From Desarmillaria ectypa (lineage: Eukaryota; Basidiomycota; Agaricomycetes; Agaricales; Physalacriaceae), in assembly GCA_030407005.1 (NCBI GenBank), contig JAUDYN010000003.1, positions 1,612,001-1,676,000 on the forward strand: a DNA stretch of 64,000 nt, written 5' to 3'. The number at the start of each line of letters is the position of its first letter. Position 1 is the stretch's first letter. Both the position numbers and the translations under genes were made by a program. Below the pieces are notes generated by a model. The model was not told the DNA's origin. It saw only the letters and a list, made by a program, of their open reading frames with translations, and did no database searches. This document shows, piece after piece, positions 48,524 to 64,000 of the stretch.

Positions 48524-49188
48524 CTGTCGATGTTGCCTTGGTAAGTCACTAGTAATATCGTGGGCTGTGACAGAGAATCTCCGAGCACATTTATTATACA
48601 TATCGTTTGACGAGATCCAAGGCGTTGATGTGGCAATACTTAAGGTTACGCACAAAATCCCGAGGAGTGTAAGGTGTAGTTTTTTACCGACCCCGCCCCG
48701 AGGGGCCCTTGATTTACCGTAATTGCTGTGACTCCTCGCAAGGGCCTCAAGATCGCTTACCAGGGTTCCGGACTATATTGAGAATTGTTCCAAACTTCCG
48801 GTTGGAAACGCTTCCCGACAGCCTGAGGTATCTCATCGTTTTTTACTCGGGCTGGTGCGGTGCCGTTGGCGCGAGACCTCATTGCAATAAAGTCCCTATT
48901 TTGCATGTACTGAGCATTTGGAAGATGCTGTTCGAAGTCGTAATCAATTCTCAAATTACGCTTCATAAGGCTCTTCGACCCTCAGTATTAGGAAGTTTCC
49001 CGTTGGTGCTTCCGATAACCATTGGCCATCACTGCGTCGCTGTCGATGAGTAGGCCATTTAAATGACTGAGACCTCGTTCTTTAGAAGGCTGGTCAACTG
49101 ATGACAGTAGTGCGATACAAACAACATAATCAGTACACAAGAAATAAATTAATCATACATCCGATCTGGTGAAGCTGCAAGCATTAGG
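48524..49188. other. Intergenic, no gene recognised
   Basis: Between tRNA-Lys 1 and the MCM5 stop. It holds an inverted pair cgaggagt (48661-48668) / actcctcg (48731-48738) around a palindromic gaggggcccttg core, so the strand could fold into a hairpin. No reading frame with a motif. Confidence 0.4.
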
Positions 49189-51927
<2,739 letters not shown>

Positions 51928-52821
51928 GACGGGGATGAGTAGCCAACCAGGAGATAAAAACGAGTGTGGCTCAGTAACGAGCTTTAGGGCAGGTCATTTC
52001 GCGCGATGATTATGTCAGCAGCAGGTCGCTCGTCAAGTGCACAGCCACTACATTTTACCCTCGAACCCCGTCCTTTGAAATGCCTTAATCCCTTTAGCGC
52101 CTGCGATTTAACATCCCCGTACGTGTAGGATGTATTTTATGCATCTACTGACGCATTCAAAACTAAATGTTTAGCCTTGAGTGGGCTTCCAGATTCCATC
52201 CAGGACTTGGTATATTCGATTCGATTCATGGCAATGGACATGCAGGTGTTTTCCTACGTGATTTCATTACTAATTACTATGTGTATGATTCTGACAGTGC
52301 CCATACTGTCTTGTGCAATATAATGGATACCGGCTTGGCATTACCGACGTTATTTCCTTCACACTCTATTCCATACCTCTCTGTACAGCAATCGTCGCTC
52401 TATCTCTCAAGAGCTCAGGTTCGCTCTTTGGTTGCTTACCAGCTCTTTGGAACTGTGCAGCTGCTTCCTGGCAATGGATGGAGCTGCACGCTCCTATGCT
52501 AGTACTCGTACCTCCAGTCTCTAGAGAGCGCCGTCCGTGGATACCTTGCCACCGTCTTTCATTACTTTCAGCATCCTACCCACGCTACAACTCTCATTTA
52601 TTACAGTTTACGCTCTTTGTCGATAGCCAAAAATTCCTGGTGAACTATGAAGCCAAATTATTCGACAATGTCCTCATCGAACTTGTGTCGATGCCCAACA
52701 TAGCCTTCCCTCCCCCTTCCGTCAAATACACACTTATCTTCTCAAATATATCTTCAGGATATAGTTTAGCATGCACACATGAATAGCTTATCGCCGGGCG
52801 TGCCCCGGATCATTACCTCTC
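51928..52821. other. Intergenic, no gene recognised
   Basis: Upstream of MCM5. Two overlapping + strand open frames (52.17-52.50 and 52.31-52.79 kb) show no motif. MCM-box or cell-cycle sites were looked for without a clear match. Confidence 0.35.
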
Positions 52822-53406
52822 GATGCGCTGTGTGTGGCTTCTCCCGCTCCCGCTAATGCTGCTCTCCTCGCAAGAGGCATCATCCCAAGAAGTCTATGGA
52901 GGGACGAACAACGCGAGGCACATCTTATCGAGCCTCTCGATAAAGATGAAGAGCATATTTCCCTGTTGATGAAGGCTTTAGAATTGGACACGGAAGACAA
53001 CTTATTTTGCTATCGTCTCCCCGATCTCATGCCTGAGAACCTCTTACGTGAGCTGCACAAAACCTATATTGGGTTCACTGCCCTTCCTGCCGGCGCGAAG
53101 GAGATTTATGCCCCACTTTGAGGAGCTGGAGCATTTTGTGGTGATCCAGTGGTGAAGACAATCGTCATAGCTATGGCCGGTGCGCTGTCCGGGGTGACGG
53201 TGAAGATCTACGTTGATGACACATATACAATTTCGGATGTGGCGTATGAGACGCAGAATGTCGCGCAAAGTCTTTTCACACTGATCGATTCGTGTCGCAA
53301 GATGACAGCCAAGGAACCATGGGCATGCTTAAGCAGGGCTGATGCAACAAGTTCGGTTTCACTTCTTGAATTGCTTCGAACCAAGCATGGTAAACTAGGT
53401 GTTTAG
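52822..53406 (+). pseudogene. Unknown ORF split by a single in-frame TGA
   Basis: Two open stretches lie in the same frame, 52834-53121 and 53122-53406, parted only by one TGA at 53119-53121; together they would code about 190 residues (SLWRDEQREAHLIEPLDKDE early, TVKIYVDDTYTISDVAYETQ later). No family is recognised and the first part has no in-frame ATG near its start. In another frame the ATG at 52822 opens a 48-residue peptide with a signal-like start MRCVWLLPLPLMLLSS. It could be a decayed gene, a gene with an intron I cannot place, or chance. It lies between MCM5 and a tRNA gene. Confidence 0.3.
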
Positions 53407-53536
53407 TGCTAGCATTTACGATCTCTCATGTCCGGATGAACATACGCAAGTCGTGCGGCTGTGACTGATGATGGTGATCGTCGCATGATCTCTGCAAGCT
53501 TAGAGATATAAAATGTACTTTAATCAACCATTTATA

Positions 53537-53636
53537 GCCCGCCTAGCTCAATCGGATAGAGCGTCAGACTTTTACGGCGGACTTTATAGCTGGAAATAAT
53601 ATCTGAAGGCTGCGAGTTCGACCCTCGCGGTGGGCT
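53537..53636 (+). tRNA. tK(UUU): tRNA-Lys (UUU), with a 26-nt intron
   Basis: Same body as the CUU gene at 48.4 kb: identical acceptor, D arm, anticodon stem and T arm, but the loop reads cttttaa with anticodon TTT. The intron after position 37 is 26 nt (cggcgg..ataat) and unlike that of the CUU genes. Length 100 nt. Confidence 0.94.
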
Positions 53637-53638
53637 AG

Positions 53639-53661
53639 TCCTCCTTTTTCTCTAAGGAGGA
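53639..53661 (+). terminator. Hairpin with T5 run, Pol III terminator of tRNA-Lys 2
   Basis: Perfect 8-bp inverted pair tcctcctt / aaggagga with a 7-nt loop; the five T needed for Pol III stopping lie at 53645-53649. Pol III needs only the T run, so the hairpin is an added feature. Confidence 0.6.
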
Positions 53662-55025
53662 TTAGGGTATGATGTGTACACTTTTATACCTAGTCCAAAA
53701 GTCAGGAAACAGGATGATCCCTTACCTTACTGTTGACCCCGTTCCCCGAGCTTAATATTTTGATGAATCGCCAGTACGGCTGCGCACGAAACCTCCAAGG
53801 GGATTGCCGTTAATTAGCTTATCCTGCCCTCCATCGCGTGACTGACGCGTGGCACGCCGGCAATTACAGTTTTTCCCCCAAAAAATCTCTTGATATCATG
53901 AAATGCAATTCACTTATAAAGATTGTTCATCTATGAATGTACCTTGCAAATGGAATATACATACAATAGTATTGAATTATTATGCTGAATTGGCTGTCAT
54001 GACATGTAAGTTACCTCGATGGAAATTTTTCCAGCGATGGGAGGTCCACTGGCGATGCTGATTGCAAGCGAGAGAGTTCAGACAATCTCTCGCTGCCCTC
54101 GCAAGCTCGGACTGCTCAAGACCGGTAACTTACCGGTCCGAAAACCTGGTGTCTCAGAACCTAGGCAACCCTAATCACCAGAATACTTTCTTTCGCATTT
54201 TGGTGGGATGAGCTCCAAATACTATGTAGCGATATGATAGCCGCAAGACAGGTAAGATGCGTCCTCAAAAACCCTCCCGAGTTCAGAAAGCTGTGGTAAA
54301 TTACCGCTAAGTTTGCGGTCCGAATTCCGGGTACTAGATTTTCAAATTTTACGCTATTGACTGTATCTACGTTGCGCAGTTAACCGTTCGAGCGGTGTTA
54401 TGAGCTTTTAAGCCAACTTGTATTTTTCGGGGATCTTAATTTTTTCGTCGTCTTAACAACGCTTTTACTGACCAGTAAATACCAGTCGGAAATCTAGTAC
54501 AGACCTTCATGCATTTCCTTTCTTTACTCTAGGGTGGGAGAAACTCGATTTGTAAGTGTATCCTACTCCCTTTCCGCCCGAAACATAGCGTACGCCACTT
54601 GGAGCGGTAAATATCCGGTCAGAAGCCTACATGACTAGCTCCTGGTGACTCTTTAGTCCGAGTCCGATTCAAAGAGTCCGGTCAGCGCAGAATGCTTGTC
54701 ATTTCTGTCGGCATCTGTGTCAAGGGAGCCCAAGACCTAAATATTCACTGTCGATGTCGTTATTTTTGGCATGATTTTGAGGCGTATCCCTACGTTGCTA
54801 CGACGGGGACTGTCAGATGCGGTCACAGCATGTTACGCTACATTTTGGGTCGTGTTGGAACGGAAAGGTTCACTTGCCGAGGAAAAAAAACAGATATTCT
54901 ATTGAGGGACGACGGAAAATCAGTGTCAATTACATGTGGCGCTACTGAGTCGGATTAATAGTAGGAGTCCTGGCTCCTAGAAGATTCTTGGTAGTCAGTA
55001 GTGACTGCCGCCTTTAAACTTTGTC
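53662..55025. other. 1.4-kb stretch between tRNA genes, no gene recognised
   Basis: AT-rich with many stops in all frames apart from an 88-codon + frame at 54692-54958 without a motif. Short phrases recur loosely (taccggtccg, gcggtccg, ccggtcag), but no direct or terminal repeats long enough to call an LTR were found by eye. Confidence 0.4.
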
Positions 55026-55030
55026 AAAAA
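55026..55030 (-). terminator. Pol III terminator of tRNA-Lys 3
   Basis: Five A on the + strand, hence five T on the transcribed strand, ten bases past the tRNA end. Confidence 0.7.
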
Positions 55031-55040
55031 CCAAATCATT

Positions 55041-55128
55041 AGCCCACCGCGAGGGTCGAACTCGCAGCCTTCAGATCCGTCTAGCGAGCATAAGAGTCTG
55101 ACGCTCTATCCGATTGAGCTAGGCGGGC
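55041..55128 (-). tRNA. tK(CUU): tRNA-Lys (CUU), with a 14-nt intron
   Basis: On the minus strand, the same mature sequence as the gene at 48426-48513 and the same intron length, but the intron differs (tgctcgctagacgg against tagttactaggcgg), sharing ctag and the end cgg. Anticodon CTT. Length 88 nt. Confidence 0.95.
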
Positions 55129-55610
55129 CGTAATAATCGGCCTAGAGCGCAGGATGAGGGGCCGCGAATCATTTCAGGAACCGGCATCCCAGCACTAAAG
55201 TTTCGCAACTTGCCCGAAGGCCAAGAGTGTTATGACATCTGGGCCTCAGCTGAAAAGAAAAGGCTTGACCAGCAGTAATAGCGATTGCGACATGGCGGAT
55301 GCGAACTGGCCGTCGGATGTATGGCCGCCGAGCCGGTGCGAACTATCGGAGCCCGGTCAAACTAAGGGTAAAAAAAGAAAAAAGGCAGAGGCAAAAAAGA
55401 CGAAGGAGAAGCCTCAATAATCAATAGAAAAAGACGAGGTAAACGCTGGGATCGCAGTAACACGCAATAAAAGGATGTACGATAATAGATGGAGACACGG
55501 GCAGTGCGAGTGGACGTGTGAAAGATGACTAAGCAAAGCGCAGCAGTCATATTTGGCAATGACATTTCATGTATTGTTAGCTTTCGACCCCCACCACGTC
55601 CGCAGCAACG
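55129..55610. other. Intergenic before the C2H2 factor
   Basis: A 62-codon + frame at 55232-55420 ends in a Lys-rich run (KGKKRKKAEAKK) but matches nothing I know. Otherwise promoter sequence. Confidence 0.35.
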
Positions 55611-56621
55611 ATGACCTCCATCTTTACTTTCGACAACTTTGACTATTCCAAGCCCAATACCCAGCAGGGCCTTGATTTTCTATCTTTTGCAGCGCCCTTG
55701 GACGTTGTAGCACCTCATCCTGACCTCTTCGAGAGCGAGCTTGACTCGAGTCTCGCTGGAATCGACCAGGCGCAGCTGCAGCTGCTCACGGTCGACTCGA
55801 ACGACGCCTACTCGTTTTTGCGATCGGACACGCCTACACGGGGCCCCCCTTCTGCAATCACAGAGAGCTCAGCACGGAGCTCAGCCTATGAGAGCTCCTA
55901 CGACTCTGCATATGACTACCCTGCCTCCAACTATTCCTTTCCCCTAGACCTTGAGATGGACTTTCAGCGAATCAGAGTTGACGCCCTCAGTGACTATTCT
56001 CCTGCCAATGTTGACCCTACCTCCTTTGGCTCCTTGCCGCCAACCCCACCCCTTTCGCCGCCCTCTGCGGCTGCGAAGCAGTACGTAGCTCGCACCAGCT
56101 ACTCTGACTACGGTCCACCGTCCAGGTCGGCTGGATACTACTACAGCATGAGCCAGGCCACCGTGTCGCCGTCGCATGTCTCGACGCAGCTTCCGGTAGT
56201 GCCCAATGTTCCCCCCATCCGCGTCGATGACCACAAACAGGACCCACGCAAAAAGTACCAGTGTCCTTCGTGTCCAAGAGGCAAGTAGCTCTCCCTTCGC
56301 TTTTTCCATTGCTGACACACACTCTCTGCAGCTTTTGCGAGGGCCTATAACCTCAAAACTCATATGGCCACTCATGATCCCAATCGTCTCAAGCCACACG
56401 TCTGTCCCCACCGCTCGTGTGGCCGCTCGTTCTCCAGGAAGCATGACCTCGGTCGTCACATTATCTCTATCCATCGTGACGAGTCCGTCGCTAGCTCCCA
56501 CCACTCTAACTCGTCCAAAAATTCCATCGGCGTGGACCAGGGAAATCGTTCCTGGTGTGACGTCTGTGGCAAGGGCGCAATCGGCCGCACCGCCCAGTGC
56601 GACTGTGCGGAGATCAAGTAG
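55611..56621 (+). CDS. C2H2 zinc-finger transcription factor
   Basis: Start MTSIFTFDNFDYSKPNTQQ. The first 200 residues are Ser/Pro/Tyr-rich with an acidic mix, likely an activation region, containing SLPPTPPLSPPSAAAKQY. A single 50-odd-nt intron lies inside the first finger. Finger 1: CPSC..AFARAYNLKTHMATH (C-x2-C-x12-H-x3-H); finger 2: CPHRSCGRSFSRKHDLGRH then IISIH (C-x4-C-x12-H-x4-H). This pair resembles Crz1-like factors of fungi. After the fingers comes an extra cysteine group WCDVCGKGAIGRTAQCDC, then the end. About 320 residues. No calcineurin docking motif was recognised, so the Crz1 link is only by finger type. Confidence 0.87.
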
Positions 56622-57190
56622 AGCTTTAAATAACGATCCCGTATAAATCTATGTGTGTGTGTCTTCTCCCTTCTGTTTAGTGCCATGTTCTTAATCCTGC
56701 TCCAGCCTTGGCTTGTCCAACCCCCATGTCGTCTGACATCCTGCACGCCGTGCGCTTTTCGACCGAACCAATCTTCGTACCGCTTCATGGCCCAGTGACG
56801 GACTTGGTCTCGAATTGATTTTTTAAATCACTTATTTCGCATAGTATCTAAATATAATCTTCCGGAAATTCTCTGCTCGCTTAGTTTGTTGTCCTCCGTC
56901 TGCAGACTGTAATTACAAATGGCCATCATGAATAACACGTTGCTCTGGTGCTTCACGCGTCTGTCTTGAATCCTGCGAGTATCACTTTGTTTCAGTCATG
57001 TGGGTGTCGGTAGGTGCATGTCAAGCTTTACCTTGTGCTTACTTCTCTTCTCTCTTGGCGAGGGCGGAAACATGTTTCGTCTCTTCACACACACCATTTC
57101 GAATTCGCGAGTACCCAACACTAAAACATGCTTAGTACAATACAATCGATGCACGGCTAAAGTCCAGACACGCGGTACCCGGCCGGAATT
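56622..57190. other. Intergenic between convergent genes
   Basis: Between the C2H2 factor and the NRAMP stop. No gene recognised; contains a short tg repeat near 56.65 kb. Confidence 0.4.
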
Positions 57191-58960
57191 TCACGTCAGG
57201 CCGCCCCAAGACACGACGGCATATGAATTAGCGACCAGGACGACTACCCATATTCCATACGCCACGACGGCCAAGATCCACCCGTTGCTATGGTCTTTTC
57301 CACCCTCTACGCGCATGACGCGCCTAGAGGACGTCAGCCAGATGAGTGGAAATGCCACGAACGGCAAGACGACGCTCAGGATTACTTGAGAAACGACGAG
57401 GAGACTGTCGATACCTGCACGGCCCACAGCAATGGCCACAACCACCGAAGGTACCAGTGCGAGCGCACGGGTAAGCAGACGCCGAAGGAAAGGTGACATA
57501 CGCAAGTTGATGAATCCTTGCGAAACGATCTGACCCGCAAGAGTAGCTGTTATCCCCGATGTCTGTCCTGCCAAAATCAAGGCAAGGGCAAATACGAAGG
57601 CGGCGCCTAGGTTTCAGGGAATTAGATACCCAATATTTTATTGAATTCAAACTGCATGAGGAACACACACCCTTGCCGATCCTCGCTTTTATCAAATCGT
57701 GTGCGTCAAAGAGGCCGGCTACGGTAATATCATCCGCATCCATATCTGGCTCGTCGGAGTCGGAGTAGAATACCGTGGCGGCCATGACTAAAATGCTGAG
57801 TCACCTCTCGTTAGCTCTTTGGAGAAATCATATTTGAAAGAGACATACGCCGAATTAATCGGGACAGCTAGAAATAGTAAACTTGAGACAACGTCCACTA
57901 TTTCATGCTTGAGGTGCTGTCGTATGAATGTCGGAGAGTGGTTTTCCCTCTTCTCCTCGACGACGCAGATGTCTGTGTCCGTGGTAGACACCCCAAATAG
58001 ATTTCTAATTCCCTTCCTGACGCGTGAAGAAAGATTGAATGGAGGGTGCTCGGCTCCAGTGGCCCGATCTGTACGCGGAATCAGCGCACGCCGGTCTTGA
58101 GTCGCCATGAATGAGCCTAGGAAGAGAGCATGCGGCATAACTGTTGCACCCAGAATTCCTACAGCTGGTTCCATGGTTTAGTTGGAGTAAAAGCGGCGAA
58201 AAATTCGTATACCTGAGTAGACGGCATCTGGGTCGGATTTGAAGAGTTTCTTGGAAGGTATATACCCCATAAACACTTTCGGCCAAGTAGGCTTAACTTT
58301 GACGATGAGCACAATGAAGCATGCGAACACCGACATGACCAGAGTGATCACAACCACTTCAAAGAATCGGCTACGCTTACGGGTGGGGTCAGAGATGAGG
58401 AGAAAGAGAAAGACATCAAAAGCCGTGATTACTACTCCAGCCCAAAGCGGGAGGGATGGAAAGATGAGGCAAATTCCAATGGCGGATCCCAAGAGCTCTG
58501 CAAGATCAGTGGCGATAATGGCTACCTCGGAGAGGAAGTATAAAGGGTAAAGAATTAGGCGCCGTACAAGAAGAGGATGCTTAGGATGGTCGTGCAAGAG
58601 GATACGGCAGTGGGCTGCTAGGTCAAGGCCTGTTACGCATCCCAGTTTACAGGACAGCGTCTAAATACCAGCATCAATTGCTAAGCTCTTTTACGATGAA
58701 AGTTGCAGCACTTGTAGGACAATAGCGCCCAAACCGGCCATGAGAATGACGAACAGCATTGGCCTGTAGCCAAAACTCGAGCCTGCCTGGAGATCAACGC
58801 TCCAATTCCCACTGGAACACCTCAGCAAGAAACAGGAATAAAAAGAACAAAACACTCACGGATCGAAATAAGCTACAGCACATACTATACCTACGCCCAC
58901 ATGAGTTTTGACATGGTACAGTATGGTCTGCCAGAAACGAAGAAACTGCAGTGAAGGCAT
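57191..58960 (-). CDS. SMF: NRAMP/Smf-type divalent metal transporter
   Basis: Proton-coupled importer of Mn2+, Fe2+ and similar ions. The start at 58960 gives MPSLQFLRFWQTILYHVKTH, then VGVGIVCAVAYFDPGNWSVD across an intron, with the metal-binding DPGN of TM1; LQAGSSFGYRPMLFVILMAG; HPLLVRRLILYPLYFLSEVA; IIATDLAELLGSAIGICLIF; AGVVITAFDVFLFLL; and TM6 GATVMPHALFLGSF, with the metal-binding MPH. The loop after TM6 is long and polar (RALIPRTDRATGAEHP on). Further TMs: VDVVSSLLFLAVPINSA, ILAGQTSGITATLAGQIVSQ, LVVSQVILSVVLPFVAFPLI, and a last helix before the stop. Six or so introns, about 540 residues. Divergent from MED6. Confidence 0.94.
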
Positions 58961-59144
58961 CAAAGAACAGGTAGGCAACAAGAGAAGCACAAGGCGTAGC
59001 AGTGAGCACAAGTAGATAATAAGTAAAAAAAAAAAAAAAGCAACCCAGCATAGTGGAACAGCACAGAGGAACCCGACTAGAGGGAATTACCGGCAGACCG
59101 GATCGACGTGAAAGCAGAAGACGCGCTTCCTAATTGGGACAGTC
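58961..59144. promoter_or_regulatory. Bidirectional promoter NRAMP / MED6
   Basis: 184 bp between start codons. It contains a run of fourteen or so A at 59.03 kb (poly-T for the NRAMP side), a likely nucleosome-excluding tract. Confidence 0.5.
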
Positions 59145-60283
59145 ATGGACATCAACGACCTTCATCCCCCGGACGACTACAGCCATCGTTTCTTCATCTG
59201 GCACGAATGGATACAGGTCCGCCTGTGCTCACTGTACCCTTTCCTCGCTGAGTCTCGCGACAGGCTAATGGTCCACTCACCAGCGAGAACGTGTTTGAAT
59301 ATTTCACCACGTCAATGTTTTACGACAAGCAGAGCAACAATCAGGTCCTGCGCATGCAGACGATGCACACTGGCGTGGCCGTTATGAACGAGGCGGAGGA
59401 ACTCAAGTACGTGGTAGGAATATAATGTCGGTGGCATGCACTAAGGCATCCTCTGCAGGCGATTCACTGGCGTCGAGTTCGCCGTCGTCCATGCTCAGCC
59501 GCCCTCGTTTTTCATCGTACATAAGCGTGAAAGGCTTTCACCTGAAGAAGGTGCGTTGCTAGGCTTTCTTCTCAGTTTCCTAGTTGACACTTCTCAGTGG
59601 TACCACTGTCGGCGTATTTTATCATTAACAACCGAATCTACCAGTCGCCTGACTTGTACACCGTATTATCGAACCGATTGGTCGGTTATCTCCTTTTCTT
59701 TCTGTAACAATTGTTAAGCATCTACAGCTGACCTCTTTGACCTCGTTACAAACATCTCTGGACATTCTCCGTTCCCACCGTCCGGACTATACGCCCCGGA
59801 CAGGCTTTGTCTGGCCAATCACGGATCCGTCACTCGACGAGACAGCGAAGAAACCTGCTACGGATGACCTCACGGGCACAAATACACCTACACCTGACGA
59901 CAACACCAACCCTACAGATGGGAACGGAAAACGGCAGCAAAATACTATGCTTCTATTTAACGCGATGCGGGCAACGGCTCTTCACTCCAGCTCAGCGGTC
60001 TCCTCGAGTGCCTTTGCACAGATAGCCAATAGCGCTGTCCCTCCGACAGATATTCAAGTTCATGCTCATGCTCAGGTGCAGACGCCGGCTGCTGGTACCC
60101 AAGCTTCGACGGCTCCTTCTCAGGCATCTACACCTGCCCCATCTCAGGAACCCCCTGGAAGAGGACCACCTGGTGGGGGAAAGAAAAAACGGAAACGTAT
60201 GTCGTGCTGCGGCTTCCTTGCATTGGTTGTCTGATAAGATTCGACAGGAACATTGTTGCCTATTCCCACGGAGAGAAGCTAGG
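59145..60283 (+). CDS. MED6: Mediator subunit 6
   Basis: Head-module subunit of Mediator, which joins activators to RNA polymerase II. Seen: MDINDLHPPDDYSHRFFIWH then EWIQ, an intron, ENVFEYFTTSMFYDKQSNNQ, VLRMQTMHTGVAVMNEAEEL, an intron, FTGVEFAVVHAQPPSFFIVH, then VPLSAYFIINNRIYQSPDLY, and RPDYTPRTGFVWPI, all in the family's order. The C-terminus is low complexity (Thr/Pro/Ala/Gln) with a Gly/Pro patch and a basic KKKRKR. A final splice (gtatgt..gacag) leads to a stop at 60283; unspliced, the frame ends at 60234. About 290 residues. Confidence 0.94.
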
Positions 60284-60380
60284 CCGGGTCCTGTATATGT
60301 ACATTCTACCGTGAACTCTATTATACACATGCGATGTTGGTAGCACTTCCAAAATGATGTTACGGCCTCACAGTTTGCCT

Positions 60381-61155
60381 TTATCGGACCCCCGTTCCAG
60401 TCAGCCTACCGATCCAATCCAGAGGTGTTTTCCCTCGAGAGCCAATGGAACCTACGCCAAGAGAAAGAGGATTCGCAGACGCAAATGAATCTTTCCGCGC
60501 TTTTGCCATACTTTGCACTGTCAAGCTTGGCATGGGAACAAACCAAGTGAAAGCAAAAAATTTCGCACCAGCACGATCAATTTCGTCAACGTTCGTCTCA
60601 AGTACTACTCCACCCTGGATGATCTCTGTGAGAATATGGTGTGCCTGCAACAGTATTGAAGAATGAAGGAATGTCAAGTGATAGCAGAACACACCTCATC
60701 AAAGTGGAACACAAGGTCCAGCTCGCACACGTTCTCAAATGTTCGGTCAAGAGATTCCACAAATACCTGGCACATCATTCATTTAGTTACTCAAGAACAT
60801 GGTGCACCCACACCTGTATCAAATCCAATATCCCCAGCTCGCTCTCTGCACCGTCGACGACGAACACAAAGTACAGTGTTGCGTAATTCCGGTACACCAC
60901 CCGCCAGCGCTCGTCTTCGCCGTGTTTTGGACCGAGAAATGCCTCGAGCTCTGGAGCATCGAGAAAGTTGCATAGGCCAGGCGGCCGGGAGCATATGAGC
61001 TGGAATATCTTTTGGATGACGGTCTGCGAGGACTGGTGGAGAGGCGTGTAGAACTTGGATAGTCTGGGTACACCAGACGTGTTGACTGCTGTCCGTCATT
61101 GAGAAGTCCTAGAAAATAAATTGGGCAACATACATATCAGGACAGCATGGATCAT
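60381..61155 (-). CDS. APS3: AP-3 complex subunit sigma
   Basis: Small subunit of the AP-3 coat, which sorts cargo from Golgi/endosome to vacuole. The start at 61155 gives MIHAVLIF, an intron, then NTSGVPRLSKFYTPLHQSSQ, SRPPGLCNFLDAPELEAFLG, RWRVVYRNYATLYFVFVVDG, AESELGILDLIQ; an intron; VFVESLDRTFENVCELDLVF; an intron; and AHHILTEIIQGGVVLETNVD. RNYATLYFVFVVD and GGxVLETN are family hallmarks, and the last favours AP-3 over AP-1/2. A Lys/Ser tail of about 50 residues follows. The start lies only 38 nt after the stop of the upstream ECD gene on the same strand. Confidence 0.93.
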
Positions 61156-61193
61156 CGTTAAGGTGCAAAGACACGTGCTACTACATTAGGCAA

Positions 61194-64000
<2,807 letters not shown>

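Noticed and set aside
53662..55025. Possible solo LTR between tRNA-Lys genes
   Set aside because: tRNA flanks are favoured sites for some retroelements, so I looked for TG..CA ends, a target duplication and a primer-binding site, but found no matching long repeats by eye.
55232..55420. 62-codon Lys-rich frame between tRNA-Lys 3 and the C2H2 gene
   Set aside because: Low complexity at the end, no homologue known to me, and in the promoter of the next gene. Not enough to call a gene.

Overview
The window reads as nuclear DNA of a filamentous basidiomycete, most likely an Agaricomycete. Genes sit on both strands about 1.5-2 kb apart and are cut by many introns of roughly 47-65 nt with GT..AG ends. 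The genes are conserved single-copy eukaryotic ones, with fungal markers such as a DUF6699 protein, a FRAY-type STE20 kinase, Ugo1 and tricalbin. I could not assign a species. There is no bacterial gene, CRISPR array, intact transposon or obvious secondary-metabolite cluster. Gene models below were built by reading across introns; where the outer limits are sure but one inner junction is not, the entry says so.

Layout. 0.4-8.9 kb: ammonium transporter (-), lipoate biosynthesis octanoyltransferase (+), NmrA-like NAD(P)-binding protein (+), a small tandem-C2 protein (-), the eRF1 methyltransferase MTQ2 (+) and the mitochondrial outer-membrane fusion factor UGO1 (-). 9.4-14.7 kb: a full-length tricalbin (ER-plasma membrane tether with an SMP domain and about six C2 domains). 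15.5-23.7 kb: a membrane-tailed NUDIX hydrolase, a DUF6699 protein, NPL4 (Cdc48 cofactor), a bZIP factor of the Cys3/MetR type, and the small CX9C protein COX19. 24.3-33 kb: a glycerophosphodiesterase, the Rieske protein of complex III, a decayed allantoate-permease-like MFS gene, succinate-semialdehyde dehydrogenase and a TMEM205-like protein.

33-48.3 kb: U2 snRNP A' (LEA1) and SAC1 phosphatase fire from an 87-bp shared promoter; then a SET/Vps75-type NAP protein, an SR-protein kinase (SRPK) divergent from a FRAY-type kinase, an RS-rich protein, and COP9 signalosome subunit 6. 48.4-55.1 kb: three intron-containing tRNA-Lys genes surround MCM5 and a stretch of non-genic or decayed DNA. 55.6-64 kb: a C2H2 transcription factor, an NRAMP metal transporter divergent from MED6, AP-3 sigma, and the ecdysoneless/hSGT1 homologue, which runs off the right end.

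The genes form no pathway, but some themes recur: mitochondria (LIP2, UGO1, COX19, RIP1, SSADH), splicing (LEA1, SRPK, RS protein), membrane contact and phosphoinositide or lipid turnover (tricalbin, C2 protein, SAC1, glycerophosphodiesterase), and nitrogen supply (ammonium transporter, decayed allantoate permease, GABA-shunt SSADH). The most useful oddities are a tricalbin-derived tandem-C2 protein beside tricalbin, two 7-nt micro-exons plus a GC-AG intron in SSADH, a set of tRNA-Lys genes with unlike introns, start-codon-sized first coding exons, a missing DFG phenylalanine in the FRAY kinase, and a broken unknown ORF between tRNA genes. I found no clear, wholly new multi-gene system.
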